A stretch of 64,000 nt of DNA from Poa pratensis (Eukaryota; Streptophyta; Magnoliopsida; Poales; Poaceae): NCBI GenBank assembly GCA_947311845.1, contig CAMZMU010000075.1, positions 21,114,747 to 21,178,746 of the forward strand. The letters run 5' to 3'. The notes below the pieces were generated by a model. It saw only the letters and a program-made list of their open reading frames with translations, was not told the origin of the DNA and made no database searches. A program made the position numbers and the translations under genes. Within the stretch, counting starts at the first letter, position 1. The number at the start of each line of letters is the position of its first letter. This document shows, one piece after another, positions 35,588-48,089 of the stretch.

Positions 35588-36936
35588 TATCTTATATATT
35601 TACTAATTGGAGGCACCATTAAAGCCTCCACGTTAATCCACATCATCAAAATTATTTTAAGCAGTTAGATATTGGTTTTACGGTTAGGATCAATCGTCCA
35701 AAAAAAGTTACGTAGAAAGTTACGTAGAACGTGCCAAATAATGTAGCACGATACTTTAGCATCGTGACATACATGCAATTCAAAGGAAAAAAAAAACAAC
35801 GAGACGGTTACTATCTGGAGTCTTGAATTTAAACGTTATGAAAAGATCTTAGGCTTTTAGATATTGCATCTGCCGGTAGCATTAGCATATCGCACATGCA
35901 TGCAAAAGCAAAACGAAAAAGGAGACCTTTCCGATCTGGAGTCCCGATCGACTTTAGACGCTATTCGTCCCGATTTGCATAATAGATCGAGCTTCCTTTA
36001 GCTGGAGAAAAGAAAATTTAATCAACTCAGCTCTAGCCTTTGCAGTTTGCATGCGCCTGCTCATGCAGATTCCAGTGGCGAGGTGATGCGCATGCACAGA
36101 CACAACGAAGGCAAAGGCAGAATGGCTGCAGCCATGGGTGGATATTGCTGATCAGTCTCCAGTGGCTGAACATATTACAGTTTAAGCAGGTAGCTCAATG
36201 AAACAAGATCGTAAATCCATTAAACAGTGGCCAATTTATGTTTTCTTGATCAAATAATATGACAGCCTGATTGTTATTACGGCATCTGCTTATTCTCTAC
36301 CGCAGTCAGCCGGCGATCGGAAACAACAATCTCGCAGGTGCACGGATGACACAGGTTAACCAATGGTGTCAGCATGCATCGCGAGTATTCCATCCGTCCT
36401 GGAGTTGATCGAATACAAAGGTACGATCCAATCTAGCATGTCCAGCTCTCCTCATCGTATTCCTATCCAACTGCTGAATCTTATTTGAAGTTCTGATCAC
36501 ACCGCAATGAGCAACCCAACATGCGTATTCCAGTACAGATTTATCCACGATGGTTTTGTTATAAGAGCAGGATATGCACAGGCTCTTACAACCAGATCGG
36601 GTGTCAGCCACCATCTGTGAGGCTGTCGCTAGGAAAATTGTGGCGCGCGGACGATGCAGTAGTTCCTGATGTCGTCCAGCTTTTCACGCTCACTCACCAG
36701 GCAACAAAGTATGTATCCTTAAATTCTCTGCTCTAGATATATCTTTACCTGCACATTGGTGAATCTAGAAGCTATTCTGGTACTAGATATGTACGGATGT
36801 ACCCTGTGTTTCACGTCCTGATGAAGTGGATGTAGGATGGCATATTAATCACGTTTCCTCGCTCTCCGGTTAAGCATACATGTATTGTTCTGATTGCTTC
36901 GGTTTTCCAATAGTAAATGCATTGGGATCAACTAGC
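35588..36936. other. No gene seen; left flank of the solo LTR
   Basis: Intronic or intergenic sequence with only short random frames. It probably belongs to the expanded second intron of the kinase pseudogene. Confidence 0.35.
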
Positions 36937-39900
36937 TGTAACATCCCAAATTTATAATAAGGATTAATAAGACCCCAAAATTCAGAACCAACAAAAACTT
37001 TTTAAATTACTTCACTAATGATCGTGTTTTCCCTTATATTGTTCTGTTTAACCTTGTGTGACTTGAATGTTTAAGTTGTTTGACTGGGAAATATTAACCC
37101 AGTGACCTAACCTAAGTAAAAATATATTTAAAACTCTGGTGATCATGTTATGACAAAAAAAATTTCCATATATATCTTCTGCCACTCCTGTTTTATTCAA
37201 ATATCATTTCCAAAAATAATTTGGGTTTGGCCACAACCAAAACATCCTTTATTGAGAAAGTGAAAGTATTCCCAAAATTATGTAATCCCCAAAAGTAGGG
37301 AGATCTATATGTTATCTCCTATCTATTTATCAAACTCGATATTTTGCATGTGTGTGCAACTCCCATTTTATAAGCTCTTATTTTATTCCCCTGGGAAACC
37401 ACACTAGTGGGAAATATATTACCCCACATAAGTTCTTTATCGAACCTTTTGAAAACTATTGGGTTATGAGTTGAGATATTTCGTAAACAACATCTTGTCA
37501 TAATTAAGTGTGGTCACTTTCAAGATAGTATTGTTAATTATGAAAAGTGTGGTATGATTACTTTGTATGATTTGATTTGTGTTATTGATATTGTAATGTT
37601 GTGATTGTTATGATTGTTTGCTTGTGAGGATAATTCCCCAAGTTGTGCTCAATCCTAAAGTAAAACAAACTTGACCACCAATTTGTAATATGACTTGAAA
37701 ACAAAACAAGACCTCTATAATTACTTACACCCTCAAATCAAATCTTGATTACAAGAAGTGATCCTATTAAAATTTCCTCTCTATCTATTCCTCTATTCTA
37801 TAAAAACAATTATGTCTTCTTTATCAAGATTTTAGGAGTGAGATGAACTAATAGTCATCCCCACTTCATATCACTCCCTCCTCAAGTAAACCTACTTTTC
37901 GATTTAAAGCAAACCCCTCTTTTCATTTATTAAAAAGAAAATGGAGGTCATAAGTTAAAAATGATCTTCATAAATAATTTCCCTCCCAAAATTCTCTATT
38001 TCCTCAAAACAAATGTTTTCTCTATGAAAATAAAACTTATTGGAAGTTATCCTATTTGTCAAAGAAGTTCCAAAAGTTCAAACCATATTTTATTACTGGT
38101 TTTAAAATATTAAAGGAGTATCAAATTATTAATTTCCAAAAATGATTTATGTAAACTCTATGAACAAATTTTGCACAAAACATTTTATTTTCAAAAACCA
38201 ATTTTTGTGGAGCCTCTACATGTATATGGGAGGCTACCCAAATATTTTCAGAATTTTTAAAAATGTATAAAGGCCTCAATTAAATTCCCTAAAACCTACT
38301 GGTTTTGGAAAGGAAATAAAAGATTTAGACGAGGACCTATCGGTGAGAGGAGAAAGAAATCCAGGGGGCTTTTCGCAAGAACTTCATTGACTTCCTGTAG
38401 CACGTCGCCGACACGGCACCGTGCTGCCGTGCTCGCCGCGCCGCCGTGCTCCCTCATGCACGTCACCGAGCTCCACGCCGCCGTGCTCCTCACGCCGCGC
38501 CTTGCTGCTCGACAAGAGGAGACTCCTCCCACACGACTCCCTGCCTCCCACCTGCTCCCTGCTCCTCTGCCTCCACCTCCCTCCCGCACGCCACCGTGCC
38601 ACGCTCCTCCTCGCAGTGTGGAGCGGATAAGAAGGCCACCGAGGACGCTCTGCTCCCCCACGCCTCACTTATCTGCTCACTCCCCTGCCTCTCTCTCTCT
38701 CTCCATATTCTCCACCACGGAACCGAACCAAGGCCGAGCCGCCGTCGCACATCGCCGGCGATAGAGAGCTCCCCATCCAAATCCCAGACCACCAGCACCT
38801 TCGCCATGCCCTACTCCCCTCTCTGTGCGAGGAATCGTAGAGGGAAGCCCGGGATCGCCGTCGCCGTCCCGATCCTCTTCTTCTCCGGCCGCCGCTTGTC
38901 GAGCAAGCTCGCGAGCAGCTCAGCCCACCATTCTTCTCCATTATCGCATCCATGTGTTCCCCTGGCCGTACTCTTCCTCACGAACATCCCCATTTCCTTT
39001 TAGGTCGCCGGAGCCGCCGATGCCGTCGCCGCCGTGCTCTGGCCTCGCCTTGCTCTGTTCTGTGCGACGCGAGGAAGAAGAGGCCCGGTACCGCTTCGCT
39101 CTCACGCATGGGCCGCAAGATGGGCCTCTCCCCGTGCTGCTCAGCCCAAATCCCGCCAGCTCCAGTGCCAGAGCCAGCCTGCTAACGTTTTTTTTTAGGT
39201 TGTTTATTTATTTCCTGATAGATATATTTCTGGACCTTTAGTTTAAATCCATTTAAAATAGTTTTAGTTTGAATCTGGCCAAACCAAAAATCACAATAGT
39301 AATGTTATAAGTTTAGAGACGTGTGCAACTTACAGATCTGAAAAATATTGATTTGTGTGTCTTTGAAAAATGCTGTGCTATGATTGGTCAAAATCAGTGT
39401 TTTGTCCATAACTTAATTTGTGTTGATCTAAAATGTGTCAATCCAATGGTTTTAGAAAGCTCTTCACAGTACCTTTCAGTAGAAATTGGTCTCATATGTT
39501 TTGAATGTTTAGAACAAAAGTTGCATGCACTTCTAGTTTAGGCCAGCAAGCACTTTGTGCATTTTTATTAAATTATGTAAATAACTTTTTGGATCAAACT
39601 CACTTGGAGTAGTTTCTAATAGCAACAGAGAACACAAACCCAAGTTTGCATGGTTGTTTGATTGACAGAACTCTCTAGGTGTAATTTTTAGTAAAAATGA
39701 TGTTCTGCCACTAATAAACAAGAATTAGATTTAATGTTTTAAATTATGAAATTGTGGGTTGTGTTTATTGTTGATTGTTTTGGTATTGCCACTTGTGTGT
39801 TACTGATCTTTGACATGTTAAATTATGTTAGTACTGTTAGTGAGTGTTTTGCTTGTTTATCTTGTTGTTAAATTAGTTTTGTGTGATTACATTTTAAAAT

Positions 39901-42718
39901 GTTAGCTAGAATAAAACTTATAAAAAGTATCTTTAACACTAGATAATTCCATATCTCGAGATTCATGTGTCCAAATAAATCCAACTCAAAGGTTCTGTAA
40001 AGCTTATGAAATTCTTTAACTCACTGAAGTGGTTTCGTCTCATTTAAATTAACATTAGAAATACAATATTTAAAATACCATAGAAGGTTTAAATTCTAAA
40101 CTTGTTGGTTTCTGATCCTCAATTAGTCCAAAGGATACCAATCCAATTTTGTTAGATTGGTACTGTCATTACTTAGCTCCCCTAATTTTGGTGGAATTAA
40201 TTAACCCTTATTAATTAGTTAGCATTTGATTGAATGTCAGAAAACCTTTCTGGACTAAAACAATTATGTAGGAGTTTAATAACTCTAAGTGAATCAAACC
40301 CAATTGTGTGGTCTTCTACACTTCAGTAGCTTTCTGTAGGAATTTAGTTTGTATTTTTGTGACCAACAGAACCCAAGTTATGCAATTAAACATGCACCAC
40401 TAATTTCTGCCTTATTTAAGGCCTAATTAAATAATAGTCAATTCAATTAAATTGAAATCAAATTGTGTTGCTTTGTGTGTGCAGTAGCTGTGTGTGATGC
40501 TTGAGAGTTGTAGTGATGCTTGATTGAGTAGTTTAGTAGTTGTAGGTATTGCCTGTTCATGTTAGTGTCTTCACCTTCACTTGGTGAGATATTTTGGTTT
40601 ACAGATAACTTTTGTCTGAAGTATTTCCTATTTAGATAAAGATGCTTAATCACAACTTTAACCATATCCTTATAAGCATGAGTAGTGGGGTGATTTCCAA
40701 ACTTGTTTGTTAAATAACATTCTTCTCTCTTGATTGTTGTTTGTTAGTATTGCTTGATGGTTGTTGTCGGAGGGTTCTACTGGATGTTGATTGTGTTCTT
40801 TCATTTTTGCGACGCTAGATGTAAACGCCACCGGGGTGATCCTTGGAAAGGATTTACGAGAGAAGAATCGGAGTTTATTTCTTTGATCAGTGAGAAGAAG
40901 TCCAGGGACATTATGCTGAAACCAGGCAAGCTACTTCACTGAGCTTGCACCTATATACATCTATTTTGATTTACCTGTTTTACTATAACTAGCATAAATG
41001 ATTTATGTGGTGTTGCCACGAAAGCTATGACTTTGAAAACCCTTTTCCAAAATACAAGTAGATTCTTGAGACACCCGATATAGAGGTGTCAATGGTCTAC
41101 AACGATTTCGAAATGAATTTGTTTTACTCCAAAGCCTTCTATGAAAATCTTTTGGTGGGATTACGAACCACCCAAGTTTGACTAAAAGTATTTTGCTATG
41201 AGAATTGGAAATGATTGTGAAAACCTTTTCAAAAGTTTATGAAAAACTATTTTGCCACTCTATGTAGAAATATCAGTTTGTTTAAATAAAACTATAGGAT
41301 GGGAAAAACATTGTTTATTCAAAACTCCTTTGAAAATCCTTGGATGAATTATGGTATGCCGAGATGTCGGTATGAAATTGAGAAGTGGTGAATGGTGATG
41401 TTTCTGAAAAATGCACATTGTGTCCTGGTACTTACCGAACAACCAATAACCTGTGCGACCACATTTACCCACATATGAGCAAGGGCGTAGTCATATAATT
41501 TGCTCGTGTTAGTACTGGATGCCTCAATAACGAGGATAACCTCGTTCCATGAGGGGATGGTCTGAGGACCTACCCCCTGACCTGGGTCCTCTTCATTGAA
41601 GTCTACCGGAAGCCGGTATGAGCGTGTCGGAGGAAGAGGATTGAAGGGCTCCCTTGGGTCCGCCGGCAGAACTACGAGTCCCACACTTAGTTTCTGAGGA
41701 TTTGAGTGTCGATGGAAAGTGTCGTAGGCAGGGTCCTATACTAGCATGAGCAAAGGACAGGCTATGGCCGGGAACTCAACTTCGCATACCTCTGGTATGG
41801 CGGGACGTGGCTGACACGATGAGTGACCGGATGGGTGTGGGAAAAGCGTGCTACCTCTGCAGAGGGTAAAACTATTCGAATAGCCGAGTCCTCGGATATG
41901 GACAGTTGGGAAGAACTGCTAAGACCATGTGCAAGTTTTACAAAGTTTTGAGTTTGAAAGGAAAATGAAGTGAAGATTGTTTTAGGCAACTATACCGAGG
42001 GGGTGGTATGATGTTGCTGGAAAATAAGTGACCAGGATGGGGCTGTGGACAAGACGGTGATTTTCGAGGAAAAAGTTTTAAAAGAGAATTCTTACCTTTT
42101 TAAATAAAGGGTATATTTTCGAGAAAAAGGTTTAAAAAGACTTCTTACCTTTTTCAACCAAAAATAGTGAGAAAACTACTTTCCAAAAAGGGTTGTTTCC
42201 AACCCCGGTATTGAGAAATTACTTTCCAAAATGTTTGTCTTCAACAAGATTAAAAGATCTACTTTTCCCTTTTCAATAACGGTATAGAGATGTTTTGTTC
42301 TAAAAATAAAGGTATTATTGAAAGATTATCAAAACTAGTGCATGCTCAAGTTGGGGTAGTTTGCGAGTACAATCAAATGTACTCATATTGGTTTCGTCCC
42401 TGGCTATTGTCTTAGCCAGATTTTGGAAGAAGAAGCAGTTCGAAGAAGAGGAGTTCACTGGCGTCTTTGCGAACTAGGGCGCTTCCCAGTCAGCTGCCTG
42501 TAGGGTTAAGGCGAATGACTTGGGCTCCACGTTGTTTGGTGATTTTCCGCTGCAAGTACCTGTTGGAGCTGATCACTTCACTCAAGTAAGTAAATAAATT
42601 CGGTATGTATGGATGTCTTTTGTTACCAGTTCGATTGTGCTTCAGCGACACACTGATCACGGGATCGCTGATGTGTAGGCACAAGGGTATTTCGGACAGC
42701 TAGTCCGGGGTCCCCACA
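36937..42718 (+). mobile_element. Solo LTR, 5782 bp, target duplication CTAGC
   Basis: The block starts TGTAACATCCC and ends GTCCCCACA, with CTAGC directly on each side (36932-36936 and 42719-42723). There is no internal domain or second LTR, so it is the product of recombination between two LTRs. The TGTAACATCCC start and large size suggest a Ty3/gypsy or LARD-type family. The GC-rich patch at 38380-39180 recalls the layout of the LARD LTRs at the left of the window, without obvious sequence identity. No coding region is supported inside. Confidence 0.85.
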
Positions 42719-42723
42719 CTAGC

Positions 42724-45700
42724 TATCACAACCGTACCTTAGGAGGCAATTAAATTTATTTGGTCTTACTTATTACTAGCGGTCTATATAATTCACATGG
42801 CCTCAGTGGCTCATTTAAACTTCCCAATGTCATGCATTTGAATAGCTGTCTAAATAACACTGCCTTTTGCTTTATACTTTTGGTTTGCATCCACCAGTCT
42901 AATTATATTAGGGATGTGTTCACCGGTGACTTATCTGTCCGGCCGGAGAGCAGATGTTGCAATATTGGATAAATGATCTAATATGCACATTTGTAATCTC
43001 AAGCATGAAAGAAAAATATGGTGCGTGTCATTGTATTTCTTAAATTCATATACCCTCTCTTCTTTCCACATCGATTTGTGCTGAATGTGTGGTATGCTAG
43101 ATTATATATGTGCCCAGTCACTCCAGACTTTGACTATTGCTTGAGTGGTTCCAGGATATCATGAAAAGTAGGCAATATTGGTAAACTTCTGTAACTAACC
43201 TTAGTAAGGTAAATATTTTTCTATAATCATAATCCTCATTTTTTTTTCCACGTACAAAATATTTTAATACTTCCTATTTATATTTCCGAAATCGCTAACC
43301 CGTGCAGGCGCTTTAAAGAACTATCCTCACCATCAACGACTTGGGTTGCGGGCGTGATCAAAACATATCACTGCTTTCAAGAACTATGCACGCTATTTAT
43401 CCAGTTCAAATCATTCGCCGATCAATATCTCCTCCTAATTTTCTATTGTACCGCAATACGCTCTACGTATTTGACGAATTGTTAACTTACTAAATTTTCA
43501 GCAGTAGTGACACATGCATTGAGAGTAATCTGAATGATTCTCAAGTTTAAAGTTCAATCTGATGTTCTTAAGGTGCATTCTTTCTACTACATGTGTGCAT
43601 GCAGGCAAGTAGCTACACGGTTATGGTCCTAAGTCACATGTTCTTTAGAGAAACCAATTTTTAACACAGACAGAGGCGAACAAGACAACATTCAGGATAT
43701 ATTTGTGTTAAACTCTTTCTGTATTGCTCACTGGATATTTCTTTGTTAGTGCATATCTGTAGTTTTCGAGAAGAAGATACTGCACCTCATACTTCGTTAT
43801 TATTCATAATCAGACAAATGAAGTAAACATTGATAACTCTATGGACTTAGTAATTCCTATATGTCAATTAACTCCCTAGATCCATTTTCACGTTCTCCTT
43901 AGTATCACTTAGAACTCATTTACCATGCTATTCAATTAAAGTTCGTTTTGATTTTGTTCAGTCGACCGCACAAAATCTTTGTTGTTCATTTTCTTTTGAG
44001 AAGATCTTTGATTAATCAAATGTGGCCATAAAATTACTTGATAAATTGCTTCCTTGCTTATCCAAAAATAATTCTTATTTAGTTTTGGATTAAATTGTGA
44101 AATCATTATGTCTTTCTAGATGATCACAAGTTCGTTTGTGAGCATATTGGTAGACTACAAGCCTACTAACGACTTAAGCAGTAGGGAATGAATATACTAA
44201 ATCCACTATTACTTGATATTCTTTATTTGCTTAATTTTAGTGGCAGCATGAATTGCACATTACAGTCCTCATTGGTGCTAAAATAAAATGCAACCTGCTA
44301 TCTCTCTATTAACCATATCCCTCAGTACAGGTGAAACTTGATATGTTTCCTGATCCTTTAATTTCTTTAGATGATGCTCCTACTATTTTTGGAAACTTCA
44401 TGGACCAAGAAGGAACGCGGTTGATGCGTGATTAAGTATTTCCAGGAATGGTGGCGGAATCCTTGGCATGCAACGAGCATGACGGCGCTAGGAGCGTTAG
44501 AAAGGAGCAATGTTTCAATGCTTCGAGAGGAAGGGACAAACGTAAATGGATTTTACTTGACAGATCATATCTTCCACATCAATTCCGATTGCATCTCTAT
44601 TGAATTTACAGATGATACTTCACAAAATTTTCCTAATTAATGAGATATCTTTGCAGTTATTTTATATATCACTATATTTAATTAATTTATATTTTTCTGA
44701 ACTTTGTGTTTTTCAGCAACTTCTATCTGATATTGATTCTACATTGTATTTATCCCAGCCAAGGATAATTATATTTAGTTAGAGGGGATAATGTCCAGGT
44801 GCTTCCACCACTCTATTTATCTAAATACATTATATTTTCAGGTCTCTGTATGGTTATGCCATCCTATCACGAGATGTTCTCCCACATCTGTTCATGTAAT
44901 TAATCTTGCACATTATAGGTCAATTTGACGTTCTTAGCACTTCTGTTTGGGAGCACAAAATTAAGACAAGTTTACCTCAAAATTATATTTTACTAGGTGC
45001 AGATTTAATAGCCACACTGAAATGGAAAATTTCCACTTGGATTTGCTTTCTTAGAAGCTCCATTCGGTTATATTATTTTGAATGACGTAATATTATCTTA
45101 TCTATTTGCATGAAGTTGCAATTCAGATAAAAAGGATCTCAGCATACCATTCAAAAGTTCATTTCAGTGACATTTTCACCAATATACGAATTTGAGTGCA
45201 GTGAATAATTGCATATATTTTACGATTTCTTACCTATTCTGTCAAAAAAAATCTCAACTAGATGTCTGGGCAACATTGTCATATATGAATCCTATGGTTT
45301 TGGTCGAATTGATTTGATGCTCTGGAATGATCAACACTGGCAATATTGTTTTTCCAGGCCCTGTTATATTGTGCACCCAACATTTTGCTGCTGCACCCTC
45401 AATGTCACTCCCTCGGAATATGAGATATCAGGACATGCTTTTTAAAACAGAATCTATTAACCTCAGATATTAAATGTGGATATAGGTATATCAGGATCAT
45501 TTCTTGACCACATGTCAATGCATTCTTAAGGTAATGCTATAATGTGAACTGATGTTAGTTTCAGATTTGGTATAAGTGTATTTTAAAATGATGCTTTTAG
45601 TAGTGATGCAACCAATTTGCAATTGTAGTTCAAGCAATAACATTATTTAAATTTACTAAAAAAACTATACAACTATTGTTCATGTAAATATTTCTTCTAT

Positions 45701-45760
45701 AGTTTGATTAACCAAAATTTAAATAAAAGTCGTCAAAAGCATTTCAAATAGAAGTAAACA
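42724..45760. other. No gene recognised; right flank of the solo LTR
   Basis: AT-rich sequence with frames no longer than about 80 codons and none with a recognisable domain. It is likely more of the expanded intron 2 or old transposon debris. Confidence 0.35.
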
Positions 45761-45767
45761 AACTAGC

Positions 45768-47300
45768 CCGTGCAAGTCCCCCGTGTCGCCCTCCTCTGGC
45801 GACCTGGGGGGAAACCCTAGCCGTCGCCACTTAGAGCCTCCCCCCGACCTCCTCCCGCCTTGCCACCGCCGGAGGGGGCGCCGGCAAAAAGCCGTGCGCG
45901 CCCCCGGGGAAGGTGGCGGCGGGGTTTTTCTTCTTCGATTCGCTGGCTTTTCCGGCGAGATGGCGTCGCAACGAGGCCGCGGGAAGGCATGGCGGCACGG
46001 CGGAGCAGCAGGGCCTGGCAGCGGTGGCGCTGCTGAGGAGCTGAGGACGGAGGGCGCGGCTGCTACGGGGCTGCTGGAGGTGCTCCGCGGGCGGGCCGAT
46101 CTAGGCTCGCTGCGGGCCGTCTTGGCGCGACGAGGCAGAAGAAGGACGCGGCGGCGCGGCCTGCCAGTGGGGCGCGGCGGCGGAAGCGCTGACCGGCCAG
46201 TGGGGTGCTCCCGGGATGCGCCGCGGGGCGCACGGATCTGGGCCTCGCGGGCCTGCCCTGGGCTTCGGCGCCGGTGGAGGTCGGGCGCATCGCCGGCTTG
46301 GGGAGTTCCCGGGCGCCTAGATGAAGTTGTGGAGCGGGCTGCCAGCGGGAGGCCCGTGCGTGGAGGAGGGTAGGGCGTGGAGGAGTCCAGCACGGTGGAG
46401 CTAGGCAGTCGACCACAGATGCACCCGGCCATCTTAGCTGCTCCCTGAGCTTTGCGGGGGTGGGTCGAAATCCGGGCGAAAGCCTTGCACCAACTCCGGT
46501 CGGTGCCAAAGATGGCGACGCCTTTTGGCGCCGTTCTCTTTCTTGTGTGCATCGTTGTGGAGCATCGACACCCGGCCCGACAAGAGTGGTCTAATGATCT
46601 CCGGTGAAAGCCTAAGCTCCGTCGGGAGCGGGCGACGGTGACGGACGCGTCACTACCTTGTTGGAGGCGTCGTCTTGGAGTCATTGGCCCTCCCGGTGCG
46701 AAGGATTCGTGGTGGATGTGCAGGATGGCTCTGTGGTCAAGGGGGGCGGATCCCGGGCAGCGGCCCCGGACGGTGGTGGACGTCGAGGCGGCGGCCTCGG
46801 TCTCCCACGCTACGACGGTTTCATGAGGTAGAGCTGTTGTTTAGCGTGGGTCTGGGTGGCGACCTGGATGAAGACTGCGTGGGCAGAGGGTTCGTCGACC
46901 TGACTGGATTGCCTTCGGGCAATGCGAAGGTCGGTCTGGTTGCTACGCCTGGGCGGCGACCCCTGAACAGGGTGGTTTGGTGGCAACCTGGATGAATACT
47001 GCGTGGGCAGAGGGTTCGTCGACCATGACTGGATCGCTTTCGGGCAATGCGAAACTCGATCTGGTTGCTTCGCCGGGGCGGCGGCCCCGGAACGGGTGGC
47101 GTGTGTTGTGTTGTTTGGGCGACTTGTGTCGTGTGGGCGGCGGGTCGATTCGTCTGTGTGGTTTTTTGGCCCTATATTTCTCATAAACAGGAGTTTGTAC
47201 AGTTTGTATGGTTTTTGGACTCGGTTTCCCTTATAAACTGGGTCAATTCTATTCTATCTATTCGAGCGGTGGTACGATCACCTTATCCTAAAAAAAAAAA
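45768..47300 (+). mobile_element. GC-rich poly(A) retroposon inserted at the end of kinase exon 2
   Basis: The plus-strand unit starts with GC-rich sequence resembling a LINE 5' region and ends with an A run (47290-47300) directly against kinase exon 2. Long frames on both strands at 45780-46680 reflect high GC content and match no known domain. The 5' border is approximate and I found no target duplication. Confidence 0.55.
46859..47100 (+). repeat. Tandem duplication of about 124 bp in the retroposon
   Basis: The block CTGGATGAAGACTGCGTGGG at about 46864 recurs as CTGGATGAATACTGCGTGGG 124 bp later, and both copies continue with GCAGAGGGTTCGTCGACC. The copies have diverged by several percent. 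Confidence 0.8.
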
Positions 47301-47776
47301 GTGTTTGCGCCCATATTTCCCCTGTCATACGCGGACATGGACTCGTTGATTGTGACGCCCGGGTAAAGCGATGACTCAAGCGGCCTGAGCTCCACCGTGT
47401 TGACGAACTGCGTGCCGGCGCCGGTATTCACCAGCGCCCAGCTCGCCTACGCCACGAACACCGCCTCGGAGGTGCAGGTCGAACTGCACCGTCGAGTTGT
47501 TCCGTCCATCGTAGTTGTCGTGCAAGAACTCCATCCAGAAAATGTACTTGCCACCGCTCCGGGTGGGGAGCGCGTAGCAGCTCCGTGTGCCGGACGGAAA
47601 GCTCCGCAGCGTTAGCAGGGAGGTGTCACCGCCAGCGCTGCTCTCTTGATCGGCGGCCACCCTGTGGTTCTCCCCGTCGTCGACGTACGGACTGTCGGAG
47701 ACATAGGCGATGTTTGTGTACGTGTCCCTGTGGCCGCTGAATGCGGCGTCCAGGCCGAAGTCGATGCTCAGAAAAC
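47301..47776 (-). pseudogene. Kinase pseudogene exon 2: N-terminal half of the malectin-like domain
   Basis: After an AG acceptor at 47778-47777 the frame gives GFLSIDFGLD, then SGGKYIFWMEFLH and NNSTVQFDLHL, all typical of the malectin-like domain of plant LRR receptor kinases. Near 47480 a segment is lost and the frame shifts. The next frame contains EAVFVA, then a TAG stop where this family usually has tyrosine, then VELRPLESSLYP. The exon ends at 47301 against the A tail of a plus-strand retroposon. Confidence 0.85.
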
Positions 47777-47897
47777 CTGCTGATTGAATGCTATTTTAGT
47801 TAGAGAAAAATATCCACATCTTTGCCACTTCTGTATGCATATATCATGTATGGCTACCGGCTACGATCGATGAACTACAGGTGATTTTTTTTTTTAC

Positions 47898-47958
47898 CTT
47901 GCTGACAGGCAGCATGAACTGCTATGGCTGCTAGTACAAAGAAAACAATCCACGCCAT
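47898..47958 (-). pseudogene. Kinase pseudogene exon 1: start codon and signal peptide
   Basis: ATG at 47958 opens MAWIVFFVLAAIAVHAACQQ, a typical hydrophobic secretion signal with a small-residue cleavage region. The exon ends at a GT donor (47897-47896) and its phase joins exon 2 in frame. A TATATATATA stretch lies about 45 bp upstream. Confidence 0.85.
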
Positions 47959-48002
47959 TGAAACAACAACTCTACGCTAAATGCAAAATGAGCAATGCCG
48001 TA

Positions 48003-48012
48003 CGTATATATA
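48003..48012 (-). promoter_or_regulatory. Candidate TATA box of the kinase pseudogene
   Basis: A TATATATATA run lies 45-55 bp upstream of the ATG at 47958 on the minus strand. The distance fits a short leader. This is inferred from position only. Confidence 0.4.
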
Positions 48013-48089
48013 TACTGCATGCGCACCAAATTCAGATGAGAGTTGCATGTATGCTTGCATCAACACTAATTTAATCCTAGGTACGGTAC

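Larger units (their letters stand above)
18833..47958 (-). pseudogene. Malectin-like LRR receptor-like kinase, one gene exploded over 29 kb by transposons
   Basis: Pieces of one plant receptor kinase occur in the correct order on the minus strand: signal peptide (47958-47898), malectin-like domain (47776-47301 and 28936-28501), leucine-rich repeats (27261-26595), transmembrane helix (26433-26276), kinase domain (26180-22074) and the C-terminal tail ending STFGPSAR (18833). Such proteins sit in the plasma membrane with the malectin and LRR parts outside and a Ser/Thr kinase inside. Damage seen directly: stops in the malectin part, the last LRR exon and before HRDVK; frameshifts near 47480, 28702, 26004 and in the activation loop; and four transposon insertions in or at exons. 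The approximate exon borders follow GT/AG signals. An alternative is two adjacent related genes, but no domain is duplicated, so one split gene is simpler. Confidence 0.85.

Noticed and set aside
36369..36614. Minus-strand frame with a VLEYACWVAHCG phrase reminiscent of some non-LTR reverse transcriptases
   Set aside because: Only this phrase is suggestive; no other motif, tail or neighbouring reverse transcriptase sequence supports it.
45719..46684. 321-codon minus-strand frame
   Set aside because: It overlaps plus-strand frames in a GC-rich retroposon, is proline/arginine-rich and low complexity, and shows no domain.
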